In this document: in pieces, positions 19,595 through 29,229 of the stretch
Position numbering within the stretch: position 1 is the first letter of the stretch
Layout of the letters: each line of letters opens with the position of its first letter
Origin: Clostridium ljungdahlii DSM 13528
GTDB taxonomy: Bacteria > Bacillota > Clostridia > Clostridiales > Clostridiaceae
Length of the DNA: 64,000 nt
Assembly (NCBI RefSeq): GCF_000143685.1
Contig: NC_014328.1
Coordinates: 1,550,001 to 1,614,000, forward strand
Reading direction: 5' to 3'
Notes under the pieces: model-generated
Database searches by the model: none
What the model saw: the letters and a program-made list of their open reading frames with translations, nothing else
What the model was told of the DNA's origin: nothing
Made by a program: the position numbers and the translations under genes

Positions 19595-21212
19595 TTTCTA
19601 TCTCCTCAAAAATTGCTTTATGCAAGTGCCTTTGATTAAGAATTTTATTAATTGATTTATCTAAAATAGATTTATTAATAAAGTGTTTATATTTATCTGT
19701 TTCAATTAGCAGCTTATTAATTAAATCTTGATCAATATTGTACTTAGTAGATAAATTTGATATTTCATCAATAGTTTTTTTATCAAACATAGGTTTTTTA
19801 TAATCATCCCATGGAAGTTTTTTTCCCATGATTTCATTATATAGATCAACTAATGTCCTATGAGTTAAATCCTCTTCATCATCCCAAATTTTATCAATGG
19901 CTTCTAATTCTTCTTTAGTAATAAGATCAATTTCATATTCTTCGTTAATTAGTTTTTGCAATTTTAAAAGTTTCTTTAATATTTCTTGTCTAGCTATAAA
20001 ATTAAAAGGTCCATATCCAAGTATATTTATAAAGTTACCCTTATCATCATGTTGAATTTTGGATTTATCTAAAGTAACGTCATTAGAATCATTAATGCTT
20101 AAAATTGGAAGTAATTCTAAATAAATTTTATCTTTGTCTTCAGAAACATATTTATTTCCTTTGTCTATTTCAGATTGACAGTTCTTTAGATCTATATAAG
20201 CTTCACCATTGGCGTTAGCAAAAATACAATCTGGATTAATAACATTATTATTTAACAAAGGTAATTTGTCTAAGTACAATTTTTTATAATAGTGGTTTCC
20301 ATCTCTTCTATAGTGCATTCTATATTCATGCCTGTTACGAATACTTATGATCCATTCTCTAAAATCAAGTAGAGGTTGAAGCCAAGTCTCACCGTTTTCA
20401 ATAAATCCAGTTAAGGACTTATCTTTACTTACAACTGTGCAAATCCAGCAGCCAAATCTAGAATTTCCACAAGATGGAGTTTCTTTGTCATTTGTGGTAG
20501 TGAAAGGACATTCGCCACCATCTGCTCCTGAATATAGTGAGAATAAGTCATTATTACTAGTACCCCAGGGTGTAGCACCATTATTAGAAAGAAGAATACC
20601 CCACACATCATCTGTAGTTAATTCAACTATTGGATTGTATACATAAGTATTAGTAAGTGTAGCATGAGGAGTTAAAATGTAACCTTCAATTTCTCTGTTT
20701 CTAATTCGTATACCTCTTGCTATACTTTCAGATTTTCTAACACCTAAAAGAACAACAACTTCTCCATTTTCCTTTACTTTTTCTTGAATAAAATTGTTGG
20801 AAGGTTTTATTTTAAGCTTTTCAGTACACCATCTAAATCTAATTGAGGTTGGTGTAGGAAGTCCCTTTCCAATTATATTAATCCAGTATGTATTATTATA
20901 ATCAGGATGAACCATATGAGTATATAAAGGAATATTTTCTTTTCTTGCACCTTCATTTATTAAAATAGAGTTTTGTTTTAGATATCCTAAAACAATTGGG
21001 TTTTCTATCAGTGTATCAGAAGAAACAACATAAACATTTTTAAACCTTTCTTCTGGAGATAATTGCATAAGCATTGTAAAGACTAATTGGACAACAGTAG
21101 TACTGTCTTTACCACCACTATATCCTATAATCCAAGGTCTTTTATCATTTTTATATACCATTTTCATTTCTTCGAGAATATCATTTACTTTATTCTGTAA
21201 TTCTTTGTTCAT
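19584..21212 (-). CDS. dndC: DNA sulfur modification protein DndC (PAPS-reductase-like, Fe-S)
   Basis: 542-residue PP-loop ATP pyrophosphatase that activates the DNA backbone and, with its iron-sulfur cluster, transfers sulfur. The PP-loop SGGKDS is at 32-37. The cysteines in CGNSRFGCWIC (about 249-262) with a preceding GGECPF supply the 4Fe-4S ligands. The C-terminal third, rich in Lys/Asp/Glu, is family-typical. The start lies 2 bp after the dndB stop region, within one leftward operon. The assignment is firm from motif plus context. Confidence 0.92.
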   Translation of the reverse strand: MNKELQNKVNDILEEMKMVYKNDKRPWIIGYSGGKDSTTVVQLVFTMLMQLSPEERFKNVYVVSSDTLIENPIVLGYLKQNSILINEGARKENIPLYTHMVHPDYNNTYWINIIGKGLPTPTSIRFRWCTEKLKIKPSNNFIQEKVKENGEVVVLLGVRKSESIARGIRIRNREIEGYILTPHATLTNTYVYNPIVELTTDDVWGILLSNNGATPWGTSNNDLFSLYSGADGGECPFTTTNDKETPSCGNSRFGCWICTVVSKDKSLTGFIENGETWLQPLLDFREWIISIRNRHEYRMHYRRDGNHYYKKLYLDKLPLLNNNVINPDCIFANANGEAYIDLKNCQSEIDKGNKYVSEDKDKIYLELLPILSINDSNDVTLDKSKIQHDDKGNFINILGYGPFNFIARQEILKKLLKLQKLINEEYEIDLITKEELEAIDKIWDDEEDLTHRTLVDLYNEIMGKKLPWDDYKKPMFDKKTIDEISNLSTKYNIDQDLINKLLIETDKYKHFINKSILDKSINKILNQRHLHKAIFEEIENDN

Positions 21213-21214
21213 AA

Positions 21215-22300
21215 TCAGCCTTCCTTTTTACAGTCTTTTTCTAGCTTAAGTTCCTCACTACTTAAAGAAAGACCGAGTTTCATTTTTATTAAATTATTTG
21301 TAAGTCTAACATAAGTAGCACTTTTAACAATTCTGCCATTAGGACCAATTACTCTATACTGCCAATCTTCAAGGTTAGTTCTGTGCCAATCTATGTTTTT
21401 TATATTAGAAAGAACTTGTTCCCAGTCATTAGGATTACTTTTATATAAGTAATTTCCTACCAAGCCTAAGGCTTCAAGAACAACACCATTAGAACTAATA
21501 TAATCACTTCTGAAAAGATGAGGATTAGTATCTTTGTTAAATACGAATTTCCATTCTTTCATGTTTTGGCATAACACATCCCAAAATTCATTTACAAAAG
21601 CAGAGGCTTTAACATCTTTAACATTTAATTTGTTTAATAGTTTTTTATTAGTCTCGTTTATACTGCTTAAAGTAAATAATTTTGGTGAGAATTTTGATAA
21701 AGAAGGATTTTCTTTATCAGTAAAATGTTTTAAATATTGATTTTTTTCTAATAAAGATTTTGTAATCATTGCAATGGGATCTCTAGAATCATATAAAATT
21801 CCTATGGATTTAGATACATTAACAGCATGCTTATTTAAGTCTGCAAATATCTGTTGACTACGTTTCAAACCTTCATCTATAAATAAAACAACTGATATAG
21901 TTTCATCACCAATTATTGGATCAACTTTTAATGCTTCTTCAATAGCAGCACGTCTGTGCTGTCCATCATTTATGAGTAAACGACTATCCATAGCTACTTT
22001 AAGATTACCTATTTTCTCATCAAAATTTTTATCAATTGGTGAAAATTCGAAATCACCATCGATTGAGGCGGTTAATGATGAAAATACATAGTCTTTTGGA
22101 TTATTAACAATATATGCTGCCATTTCTGGTATACGAGCTTTGTTTAAAATTCTTTGAGCTCTATGTTCTGGTGGTAAATCATCATCATTAAATGTAAAAA
22201 GTTTTGATAATATTTTTAGAGGACACATTATAATAAAAAAGTCTCTAGTTGCTTGTTTTCCTTTAATTGCTGGGAATGTATAATAGAAATTGTTGTTCAT
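21215..22300 (-). CDS. dndB: DndB, DGQHR-domain regulator of the dnd operon
   Basis: 361-residue first gene of dndBCDEA, with DGQHR at 112-116 (INDGQHRRAAIEE). DndB proteins repress dnd transcription and modulate the level of phosphorothioation; they are not needed for the chemistry itself. The ribosome site AGGAGG lies just before the ATG. Two TACGTRCGTA palindromes overlap its promoter and leader, fitting autoregulation. Sequence differs clearly from the second DGQHR protein at 12736-13755. Confidence 0.88.
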   Translation of the reverse strand: MNNNFYYTFPAIKGKQATRDFFIIMCPLKILSKLFTFNDDDLPPEHRAQRILNKARIPEMAAYIVNNPKDYVFSSLTASIDGDFEFSPIDKNFDEKIGNLKVAMDSRLLINDGQHRRAAIEEALKVDPIIGDETISVVLFIDEGLKRSQQIFADLNKHAVNVSKSIGILYDSRDPIAMITKSLLEKNQYLKHFTDKENPSLSKFSPKLFTLSSINETNKKLLNKLNVKDVKASAFVNEFWDVLCQNMKEWKFVFNKDTNPHLFRSDYISSNGVVLEALGLVGNYLYKSNPNDWEQVLSNIKNIDWHRTNLEDWQYRVIGPNGRIVKSATYVRLTNNLIKMKLGLSLSSEELKLEKDCKKEG

Positions 22301-22311
22301 AATATTCCTCC

Positions 22312-22365
22312 TACGTACGTATATATGACTATTTTTATTATATTACGTGCGTAGTAAAAAGTAAA
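22312..22365 (-). promoter_or_regulatory. dnd operon promoter with two TACGTRCGTA operator palindromes
   Basis: On the leftward strand: -35 TTTACT (22360-22365), 17-bp spacer, -10 TATAAT (22337-22342). One 10-bp palindrome, TACGCACGTA (22344-22353), fills the spacer. The other, TACGTACGTA (22312-22321), sits between the start site and the dndB ribosome site. Their centres are 32 bp apart, about three helical turns. This is a classic repressor layout. A TACG/CGTA half-site motif has been reported for DndB in Salmonella as far as I recall; binding here is inferred. Confidence 0.7.
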
Positions 22366-22625
22366 GAAATTATTATATAAAACAGAACAAAAGTTTGATG
22401 AATATTAATAAAATCTAAAACCAAAATGGTAAGCTTTTTTATTAGTGCTTTTTATGTAAATAAAAATGAATTATTTTTGATTTAAATAATTAAAAATTTA
22501 CAGGTTAAATTTTGGTGCTTATGATAATTTTTAATATATTGTGTTAAAATTTAGTAATACATATAAAGGAAAAATGGTGTTTTTGTTGAATTAATTATAT
22601 GAATAATTAAAAGGAGGTATGTAAA
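22366..22625. other. Intergenic gap upstream of dnd operon
   Basis: Very AT-rich. It contains no reading frame of note. AAAAGGAGGT at about 22609 is the ribosome site for the next rightward gene. No further copies of the TACG palindrome are present. Confidence 0.4.
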
Positions 22626-23288
22626 ATGTTTAATTATAAGAAATCTAGACGAATAAATATGTTTCTTATTTTAATTCTGTCATTAATATTTTTGAGTATA
22701 GTAATGATTTTAAGCTATCATAATAAAAAGGATAGTTTGATAGAACCAATTGCTACAATTATAGCTTCTATAATAGCTGTATTAGGTGTTATGAAAACTA
22801 TAGATAACAATAATAAAAGTAATCAAAAAATGAGAATTACTCAGGTTATTACAAAAAGCAGAATTGATTGGATGCAACTTATAAGAAAATTTATACATGG
22901 ATATATAGAATATTTGAATGAATTAGTATATAGTAACGATTCTTGCGAAAAAGATAAAATTGTAACAAAGTTATTTACATCAAGAGATAAGATAATATCT
23001 TATTTGAATCCTGAAATAGAAGAAACTAGTCCTGATTATGATATTTTAAAATGTTTAGGTTATTACAATTATGATAAATATATTATGATGATTAAAAATT
23101 GTAATGTAGATGAAATTAAAAATCATAAGAGAAATTTAATTAAAATTACTAGATGCTATTTTAAATCAGAATGGGAGAGAGCTAAAGAGGAAGGATATGC
23201 AGGAAAAATTTTAAATAACAAAGAAAGTAAAAAATTATTTGTTGAAAAGTATAATAAATATAGTAACAAATATAAACAAGAACTTTGA
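22626..23288 (+). CDS. Small two-span membrane protein, unknown function
   Basis: I do not recognise the family. The 220-residue protein starts with a basic tail, then two predicted membrane helices (about 12-32 and 39-57), then a soluble helical domain of about 160 residues rich in Lys, Asn and Tyr. A short hairpin separates the helices, so both ends are probably cytoplasmic. A strong AAGGAGGT precedes the ATG. The gene diverges from the dnd operon across its promoter. Small two-helix proteins beside defence operons sometimes act as membrane effectors, but nothing in this sequence proves that. Confidence 0.6.
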   Translation: MFNYKKSRRINMFLILILSLIFLSIVMILSYHNKKDSLIEPIATIIASIIAVLGVMKTIDNNNKSNQKMRITQVITKSRIDWMQLIRKFIHGYIEYLNELVYSNDSCEKDKIVTKLFTSRDKIISYLNPEIEETSPDYDILKCLGYYNYDKYIMMIKNCNVDEIKNHKRNLIKITRCYFKSEWERAKEEGYAGKILNNKESKKLFVEKYNKYSNKYKQEL

Positions 23289-23437
23289 TGCTAAGGAACT
23301 TTTATAAAGGGATTGGACCCCATAAGAAAAATTTAAGTAATATAAACAAGCATTTTGCTATAAAAAATTATTATCATAAAGTCTGTAAGTTCAATAAGTT
23401 AATGTAATACTGAGAGATGAAGAGAGGTGTGAAAATT

Positions 23438-23865
23438 ATGGAGCAAATAAATACTAAAAAGTTTGCAAATGATTTTTGTAATATGATTAATAGTATTTTT
23501 AATAAATTTAAGTATGTGGGTGATTGGAATTGGGGAAATCCTGAGGGTCAAGTAAAAGGATTATCTACTTATGAAGTTATATCAGATAAATATGGTACAG
23601 TATATGGTGTACACTTGTAGAATGAATTAATTCAGGAACTAGAATTCCCAATAGAAAAGGGATAGTTGCAACATTTCCAGCAAAAAGAAAACAATCATTA
23701 GGACATATTGTTGAAATTACTATACCTTACGAATTTAAAAGAATTTATAATACTAGAGCATATACAGACGGAAAGAAGATAGAGATTAGAAATTATGGAA
23801 AGTTAATAGTTGGGCGTACAGGAATAAAGAAGTCTGATTTTTTCAATTTTATGCATGAAAATTAA
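23438..23865 (+). pseudogene. Broken gene of unknown function (stop plus frameshift)
   Basis: A frame starts at the ATG at 23438, with AGAGAGGTG upstream, and runs to an in-frame TAG at 23618-23620. That stop probably replaces a Trp codon, since coding character continues after it. After a further shift of frame the reading continues as TRIPNRKGIVATFPAKRK through GRTGIKKSDFF to a TAA at 23863-23865. Rejoined, it would make a protein of roughly 140 residues. The family is not recognised. It marks the edge of the intact defence island. Confidence 0.6.
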
Positions 23866-24305
23866 ATTGCTCTGATTTTTCAGATCAGATAGTTAAGTTT
23901 ACTCATATTTTAGATAATTTTAAAAAGCAGTATCGTTAGAACAGGCTTAGGCAGGGTTTTGCAAATACCTCCGACAGGCTGTACGAAAATAAAAGCAAGC
24001 TCATACAAGCCTTCACAAGAAACCTTGAGGGCGTTAACAATTTGTTAGCCAAATTTACTTTGTAAAAAATAAGGAAAAGAAAGTTAAAGAAGAAATTAAA
24101 AATATAGTAGTTAAGATAGAAAATGAAATTATTGAATTTGGTATAGAAAACATTGTGTTTACTAAATATATATATGAGTATTAATAAAATTATAAATACA
24201 AGACTAAAAAGCAATGATGATGTACAGGAATATAAGCTTGCTACGGGTTTTAACATTGAACCTCCGTTATTAGACAATTATCTTAATGTGCTATATACAG
24301 TATAA
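23866..24305 (+). pseudogene. Run of coding fragments in shifting frames
   Basis: Three stretches look coding but are disconnected. The first is about 23956-24065, with SKLIQAFTRNLEGVNNLL, ending in TAA. The second is 24068-24184, with KNIVVKIENEIIEFGIE. The third is an overlapping frame, 24174-24305, with NDDVQEYKLATGFNIEPP. They look like the remains of one or two genes. A relic similar to the first stretch recurs at 32820-32885. No product can be assigned. Confidence 0.4.
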
Positions 24306-24404
24306 TCAAATCCATAATAAGAAAGTGTTGTAAGACAAGATTAATAAGTAAAATAAATGTATCTTCAAAAAATATATTTATTTTTATAAAAAGTTTGATA
24401 TAAT

Positions 24405-24540
24405 ATAAATAAGAAATGCTTAGTGCTGGTAACACTAAGCATCCTTAGAACGTTTATTTTGTTTTAGGGCTATTGGATAAATTTATATATTAAATTTGAG
24501 AGAGTGAAGCACTAATCTTTGGAGGATGGGTGCTTTTTCT
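24405..24540 (+). ncRNA. Candidate small RNA
   Basis: A TATAAT hexamer (about 24400-24406) is followed by a perfect 10-bp hairpin ATGCTTAGTG/CACTAAGCAT with a 7-nt loop (24416-24442). About 65 nt later comes AAGCAC...GTGCTT followed by TTTCTC (24507-24540), which looks like a terminator. A transcript of roughly 125 nt without an obvious reading frame is suggested. It is not assigned to a known family, and a type I antitoxin-like RNA is one option. Confidence 0.35.
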
Positions 24541-24677
24541 CTTTGCCATTAATTTCCATGTAAATCCCAAGAAACTTTATCTCAATAAGAAACTTAGAGC
24601 ATATTAAATGAGTAAATGGATTTTGTAAGTATTATATGATATAATTCTCTTAATTTTAATTGGGAGGATGATCTGGT

Positions 24678-24887
24678 TTGAACAATGAAGAAAAAATATT
24701 GAAGTTGCTAGAGAATATGCAATCTCAAGTTAATGAAAATACTCAGGTACTTAAAGCTCTTGAACATAAAGTAGATATCATAAAAGCTGAACAAGATAAT
24801 ATGAAACATGAATTGACTCGCATATCTGAAGATACAAAATCAATAAAAAACCTATGCTGTAACAACAATTTTAGCATAGGTTTCTAA
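24678..24887 (+). CDS. Small coiled-coil protein, probably truncated
   Basis: 69 residues from a TTG at 24678, with GGGAGGA about 10 nt upstream. The first 58 residues form a heptad-like coiled coil (ENMQSQVNENTQVLKALEHK). The last 11 or so codons read straight into the terminator hairpin that starts the 113-bp repeat, so the natural 3' end seems lost. Function is unknown; similar short coiled-coil proteins are common and uncharacterised in clostridia. Confidence 0.5.
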   Translation: MNNEEKILKLLENMQSQVNENTQVLKALEHKVDIIKAEQDNMKHELTRISEDTKSIKNLCCNNNFSIGF

Positions 24888-24955
24888 ATTATTTCAATGA
24901 AAATAATATAGAAACATATTTAAAAATATTATTATGTGCTAGAATGTTTAACAGG
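24843..24955 (+). repeat. 113-bp direct repeat, copy 1 (terminator plus promoter-like unit)
   Basis: Nearly identical to 29230-29342. The left part is a hairpin AAACCTATGCT/AGCATAGGTTT (24848-24883). The right part holds ATTATTATGTGCTAGAATGT, an extended -10-like sequence (TGCTAGAAT). In copy 2 it precedes the SNF2 gene; here nothing follows on the same strand, only the end of the convergent phosphatase gene. Confidence 0.7.
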
Positions 24956-24985
24956 GAAAATAGAAGAGAATTTACTTCACCCCTG

Positions 24986-25471
24986 TTATATCAAGGATGA
25001 AGCATTTTTATATGAAGCTTTATCTGATATGTATTTTAAAAGAGCTTCACAGCCTATTTTTATATCATCATAGGTATCATCGAAATTACCTGTGTACCAG
25101 GGATCTGCAATGTCCCCTGGAGTATCTGAAAAATCAAGAAGCTTTGTAACCTTGTTTTCAGAATCTTGTCCAATTATTCTTAGAATATTTTTTATATTAT
25201 AGCTGTCCATTCCTATGATATAATCATACTTTTTGTAATCCAATTTGGTTAGTTGAATGGCATATTTTCCATCTGTTGAAATACCAAATTTAGAAAGCTT
25301 GTCTTTTGTTCCCCTATGAACAGGATTGCCGATCTCTTCGGTGCTTGTTGCAGAGGATACTATAAAGAAGTTATCTTCAAGTCCATGTTTTTTGACCATA
25401 TCTTTTAATACAAATTCAGCCATAGGTGAGCGACATATGTTGCCGTGACATACAAACATTATTCTAATCAT
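24986..25471 (-). CDS. Low-molecular-weight protein-tyrosine phosphatase
   Basis: 161-residue cytosolic phosphatase of the LMW-PTP/arsenate-reductase-like fold. The P-loop CHGNICRS gives the nucleophile Cys8 and Arg14. The general acid is Asp123 in DPWYTG. The length is standard. It could act on phosphotyrosine or arginine phosphate in signalling; no tyrosine kinase or capsule gene is beside it to tell which. It is transcribed alone, leftward, and ends about 30 bp from the repeat at 24843-24955. Confidence 0.9.
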   Translation of the reverse strand: MIRIMFVCHGNICRSPMAEFVLKDMVKKHGLEDNFFIVSSATSTEEIGNPVHRGTKDKLSKFGISTDGKYAIQLTKLDYKKYDYIIGMDSYNIKNILRIIGQDSENKVTKLLDFSDTPGDIADPWYTGNFDDTYDDIKIGCEALLKYISDKASYKNASSLI

Positions 25472-25698
25472 ATATTATACCTCATTTAAATAATATTTTT
25501 GTTTTCAATTGACATAACAAATAAATTATATCATGCTTTTATTATGCAGACAAAATCAAGGCTAAGCCTGTAACAAATGGGTGTCTGAATATAGCTTCAT
25601 AGGCTTTTACTATAGGATATATCTTAGACATAGTATACTTTGTAAAAGTGAATTTAAATCTTCCATAATAATTATATAAATTTAAGGAGAAGATGTTT

Positions 25699-27015
25699 AT
25701 GCATGAATTAACACAATTAATTAAAGATGACATGAAGCCTGCATTAGGAGTGACAGAACCAGGTGCAATTGCCTTTGCAGTAGCAAAAGCAAAAAGTTAT
25801 ACAAAAGGCAATGTGATAAAAATAAATGTGGCAATGAACAGTGGCATGTATAAGAATGCCTTTACCTGCGGAATACCAAACAGCAGCGAGGTTGGCAATG
25901 TCTTTGCTGCAGCACTGGGTTACGTGGCAGGAGATGCAAAAAAAGGCCTTGAAGCATTGGAAAATGTAACAGAGAAGGACAATATAGAAGCCCGTAAACT
26001 TGTAAAATCTGGTGCTGTCACAGTTGAACTCAGTGGAATTACAAGTAAAATATTTATAGAAGCTGCAGTTATTACTGAAAGTGATACAGCCGTTGTTACT
26101 ATAGAGGATTCTCATACAAATATAACAAAGATTACTGTAAATGGAAAAAAAGAAATGGAACAAAAAGGTAAAAAAGAAGATGACGATAATGAGCTGTCAA
26201 AAGAAGTATTTGATATACATAAATATACGCTTCAGCAATTATACAATTATATTACAACTGTTGATGTTAAAGAAATAAGTTTTATAGAAGAAGCTTATAA
26301 AGTTAATCTTAAATTATATGGTGAAGGATTAAAGAACCCTAGAACAACATTTGCCAGACATCTTCTGAAAAACAATGGAGGAAAGGAAATTTCTAAAGAT
26401 GAACAGTCTACTGCATCTTTACTTTGCAATGCGGCAATTGAAGCTCGTGTAATTGGTTTGGATAAGCCAGCAATGAGTATTACAGGTTCTGGTGCCCATG
26501 GAATTATAGCTACCATGCCTTTATATGCAGCTTATAAAGTAAATGGTTATACAAAAGAACAGCTACTTCGTGCTACTGCACTTAGTTATTTAGTTTGCAT
26601 GTATATCAAAGAATACTCTGGAAAGCTTTCGGCCTTTTGTGGCTGCGCAATAGCAGCAGGCTCTGGAATGGCATGTGCATTGGTATATTTGAGAGGGGGA
26701 ACTGTAGATACTATGGCCCATGTGCTGAACAATATGGCCAGCAGTATTACTGGTATGATATGTGATGGTGGAAATCAGGGATGTACCATGAAAGGAATTG
26801 TTGCTGTAGATGCTGCCTATAAAGCTGTAGATTTTGCAATGGACGGCACATATATTGATGATGTACACGGTATTAATGGTAAAACTCCTGAAGAAACAAT
26901 GAAGAATATGGGCTGTATTGCATCTCCAGGGATGGTTGGTACCGAAAAAACCATTGTAGAGATTCTTGAAAACAAAAGAAAGATTAATTCAAGTCGGATA
27001 AATGACGTGATATAA
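25699..27015 (+). CDS. L-cysteine desulfidase-like protein (CyuA/YhaM, UPF0597 family)
   Basis: 438-residue iron-sulfur enzyme of the CyuA family, expected to break L-cysteine into pyruvate, ammonia and sulfide, or a related amino acid. Family motifs seen are LGVTEPGAIAFA near the start, AMNSGMYKNAF, SITGSGAHGI, and the cysteines in FCGCAIAAG and CDGGNQGC that supply cluster ligands. The ATG at 25699 is preferred to the ATG at 25693 because AAGGAGA lies 8 nt upstream, and only 2 nt from the other. It is a single gene, with an inverted repeat after it. A cysteine-consuming enzyme on the same chromosome stretch as DndA is notable, but there is no direct link. Confidence 0.85.
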   Translation: MHELTQLIKDDMKPALGVTEPGAIAFAVAKAKSYTKGNVIKINVAMNSGMYKNAFTCGIPNSSEVGNVFAAALGYVAGDAKKGLEALENVTEKDNIEARKLVKSGAVTVELSGITSKIFIEAAVITESDTAVVTIEDSHTNITKITVNGKKEMEQKGKKEDDDNELSKEVFDIHKYTLQQLYNYITTVDVKEISFIEEAYKVNLKLYGEGLKNPRTTFARHLLKNNGGKEISKDEQSTASLLCNAAIEARVIGLDKPAMSITGSGAHGIIATMPLYAAYKVNGYTKEQLLRATALSYLVCMYIKEYSGKLSAFCGCAIAAGSGMACALVYLRGGTVDTMAHVLNNMASSITGMICDGGNQGCTMKGIVAVDAAYKAVDFAMDGTYIDDVHGINGKTPEETMKNMGCIASPGMVGTEKTIVEILENKRKINSSRINDVI

Positions 27016-27096
27016 TAAGGTAAGGTTTTGAACAGGCTATCACTGAAGGTCTATATAAGAATGGGAAAACTGTAAGAAATAATAGATTGACTAAAT

Positions 27097-27131
27097 ATAC
27101 AACCCAAATATATTATATATTTGAGTTGTAT
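27097..27131 (+). terminator. AT-rich inverted repeat after the desulfidase gene
   Basis: ATACAAC-CAAATATA pairs with TATATTTG-GTTGTAT around a TTA loop. It is 80 bp past the stop. No T-run follows, so it is a weak terminator candidate. Confidence 0.4.
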
Positions 27132-27228
27132 GTGAATTGTTATAATTGTATGTTAAAGAAGATGAAATAGCTTAAAAAAGTAATTAATAAGTTTAAAATA
27201 TGAATTATTGTATTTAACGGGAGAAATT

Positions 27229-29202
27229 ATGATAAAAAAGATAATTAATAGAATTAGAAAAAATTTTTTTGCTCAGGTTATTTCAAAAAATCCAAAGTTA
27301 CAAATTATATTTAATAGTGTTATAATGTTAGCTTTGACAATATTTCTAATATTTACGTTTATTTCTTATAAAACACTTAAAGATAGTTACAACAATGAAA
27401 CTAATATGTACCAAAATGGATATTTAACTTCTGATTATGCAAATAAAATCAATGAGGATATTTGGAGTATACGATTATACGCACTGTATTCAGTTAATGA
27501 TTATATGGATATGAAAGATAAGGTAGATGAATATGAAAAAGATGTTGAAGAAAATATTAATAAATATACCACACTTCACGATTTAACTAATGAAGAAAAA
27601 GATTTAGTTGTTCAATTTAAAGAATCAAATAAGAAATATTCAAATAGATTAAATGAATTGCTTGGAAAGCTAAAAGAATCTAAAACTATTACCAATGATG
27701 AAAAGAAAGAAATAATGGATTTAGGAGATAGAAGAATTGAACTAAGCAAAGAAATGTTAAATTATTCAGACCAATATATAAAAAGTTTAAGTGATAAAAA
27801 TGAAACTATAAAGGAAATCACCTTACGGACAATAATTGCTATTAATTTTGCAATGATACTTTTGTTTAGTTTAATGATGTTTGTGGTTACTAAAATAAGT
27901 AAAAAGATGGATTACTATGCATTTCATAATTGTGTTACTGACCTTCCAAATAAGAATTATGTATTAAACACATTAGTTAAAGAAATTCCTAAAATAAAAA
28001 CCTATTCCATATTAATAAGTTTGGATATGGATAATTTTAAAGCTGTAAATGATACGTTAGGTCATATTTCAGGTGATGAATTTTTAAAACAGGCAGGGAG
28101 AAGATTTAAGAAGGTAATGCATATTCAAGACTACATTTGTCATAATGGAGGCGATGAGTTTTTATTTTTAATAAGGTCTGTTAAGAATAAAGATGAAGCA
28201 GAGGTAATGCTTAGGGAAATTTTAAATGTATTTAAAAAGCCTTTTAATATTTATGGAAAAAATGTTGATTATGTGACTGCAAGCCTGGGCGTGGCAGTTA
28301 TTCCTAAAGACGGAAATAATTTTGAAACTTTGTACGAGCATGCAGATGATGCTATGTATGAATCTAAAAGAATAGGCAAGCATGTATATAGCTTTTATAA
28401 CGACGCTATAAATGTTGGTATATATGAAGAGACAATAAAGAAAAAGGCAATAGAAGATGGGATTAAAAATGGTGAGTTTAAAGTTTTTTATCAACCTAAA
28501 ATTTCAAAACATGGTGAGGTATTAGGTGCGGAAGCGCTTGTAAGATGGATTAAAGAGGATAATAAGATTATACCTCCTTCAGAATTTATTGATTTTGCAG
28601 AAAGAGAAGGGCTTATAAAATATATAGGAAAATCAGTTATTGTTGAGGTATGCAAGAATGTATCAAATTGGATTGATAAAGGTTATAAAAATTTTAAAAT
28701 AGCTGTAAATTTATCTACAGAACAGCTCATTGACAGTAAACTATGTGACAACTTACTGGAAATAATAGAAGGGTTTAAAGTGCCTTTTGAGTATATAGAA
28801 TTTGAAGTTACAGAAACAACAGTAGCGAAGAATTTTGATGAAGCTGTAAACAATATAAATAAAATAAGAGCTAATGGAATCAAAATAAGTCTGGATGATT
28901 TTGGAACTGGGTACTCATCATTAAATTATTTAAAAAATATGCCCATAGATGTTATTAAAATTGATAAGTCCTTTGTTGATGATATAACGTCAAATGAAGC
29001 AAGTGTGGTAATGGTTAATACAATTATCTCATTATCTCATTACTTTGGATATGAAGTTGTGGCAGAAGGAGTAGAGGCAATAGAACAAATAGAAAATTTA
29101 AAAAGCTTAGGATGTGATATATTCCAAGGATATTATTATGGAAAACCAATGGAAGATACAAATTTTGAAAATGGATTCTTAAAGCTGGATAATATCAAGT
29201 GA
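27229..29202 (+). CDS. Membrane GGDEF-EAL c-di-GMP protein
   Basis: 657-residue inner-membrane protein with an external four-helix-type sensor (about 50-195) between two membrane spans. A GGDEF domain (GGDEF at 307-311) and an EAL domain (EAL at 435-437, later DDFGTGYSS) follow. Both active-site motifs are intact, so it could make and break c-di-GMP, or one half could be regulatory. The ATG at 27229 has GGGAGA upstream; an upstream in-frame TTG lacks one. It is followed by the terminator of the 113-bp repeat. Target output may include the c-di-GMP-II riboswitch at 34405-34500. Confidence 0.9.
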   Translation: MIKKIINRIRKNFFAQVISKNPKLQIIFNSVIMLALTIFLIFTFISYKTLKDSYNNETNMYQNGYLTSDYANKINEDIWSIRLYALYSVNDYMDMKDKVDEYEKDVEENINKYTTLHDLTNEEKDLVVQFKESNKKYSNRLNELLGKLKESKTITNDEKKEIMDLGDRRIELSKEMLNYSDQYIKSLSDKNETIKEITLRTIIAINFAMILLFSLMMFVVTKISKKMDYYAFHNCVTDLPNKNYVLNTLVKEIPKIKTYSILISLDMDNFKAVNDTLGHISGDEFLKQAGRRFKKVMHIQDYICHNGGDEFLFLIRSVKNKDEAEVMLREILNVFKKPFNIYGKNVDYVTASLGVAVIPKDGNNFETLYEHADDAMYESKRIGKHVYSFYNDAINVGIYEETIKKKAIEDGIKNGEFKVFYQPKISKHGEVLGAEALVRWIKEDNKIIPPSEFIDFAEREGLIKYIGKSVIVEVCKNVSNWIDKGYKNFKIAVNLSTEQLIDSKLCDNLLEIIEGFKVPFEYIEFEVTETTVAKNFDEAVNNINKIRANGIKISLDDFGTGYSSLNYLKNMPIDVIKIDKSFVDDITSNEASVVMVNTIISLSHYFGYEVVAEGVEAIEQIENLKSLGCDIFQGYYYGKPMEDTNFENGFLKLDNIK

Positions 29203-29229
29203 TTAACATTTTCTACTATCATTTTTTTA

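Noticed and set aside
20429..20646. Open frames on both strands inside dndC
   Set aside because: They are shadows of the real dndC frame, with no ribosome site and no sensible protein make-up.
23290..23340. Insertion sequence end near GGATTGGACCCC
   Set aside because: No transposase frame and no matching inverted end are found nearby.
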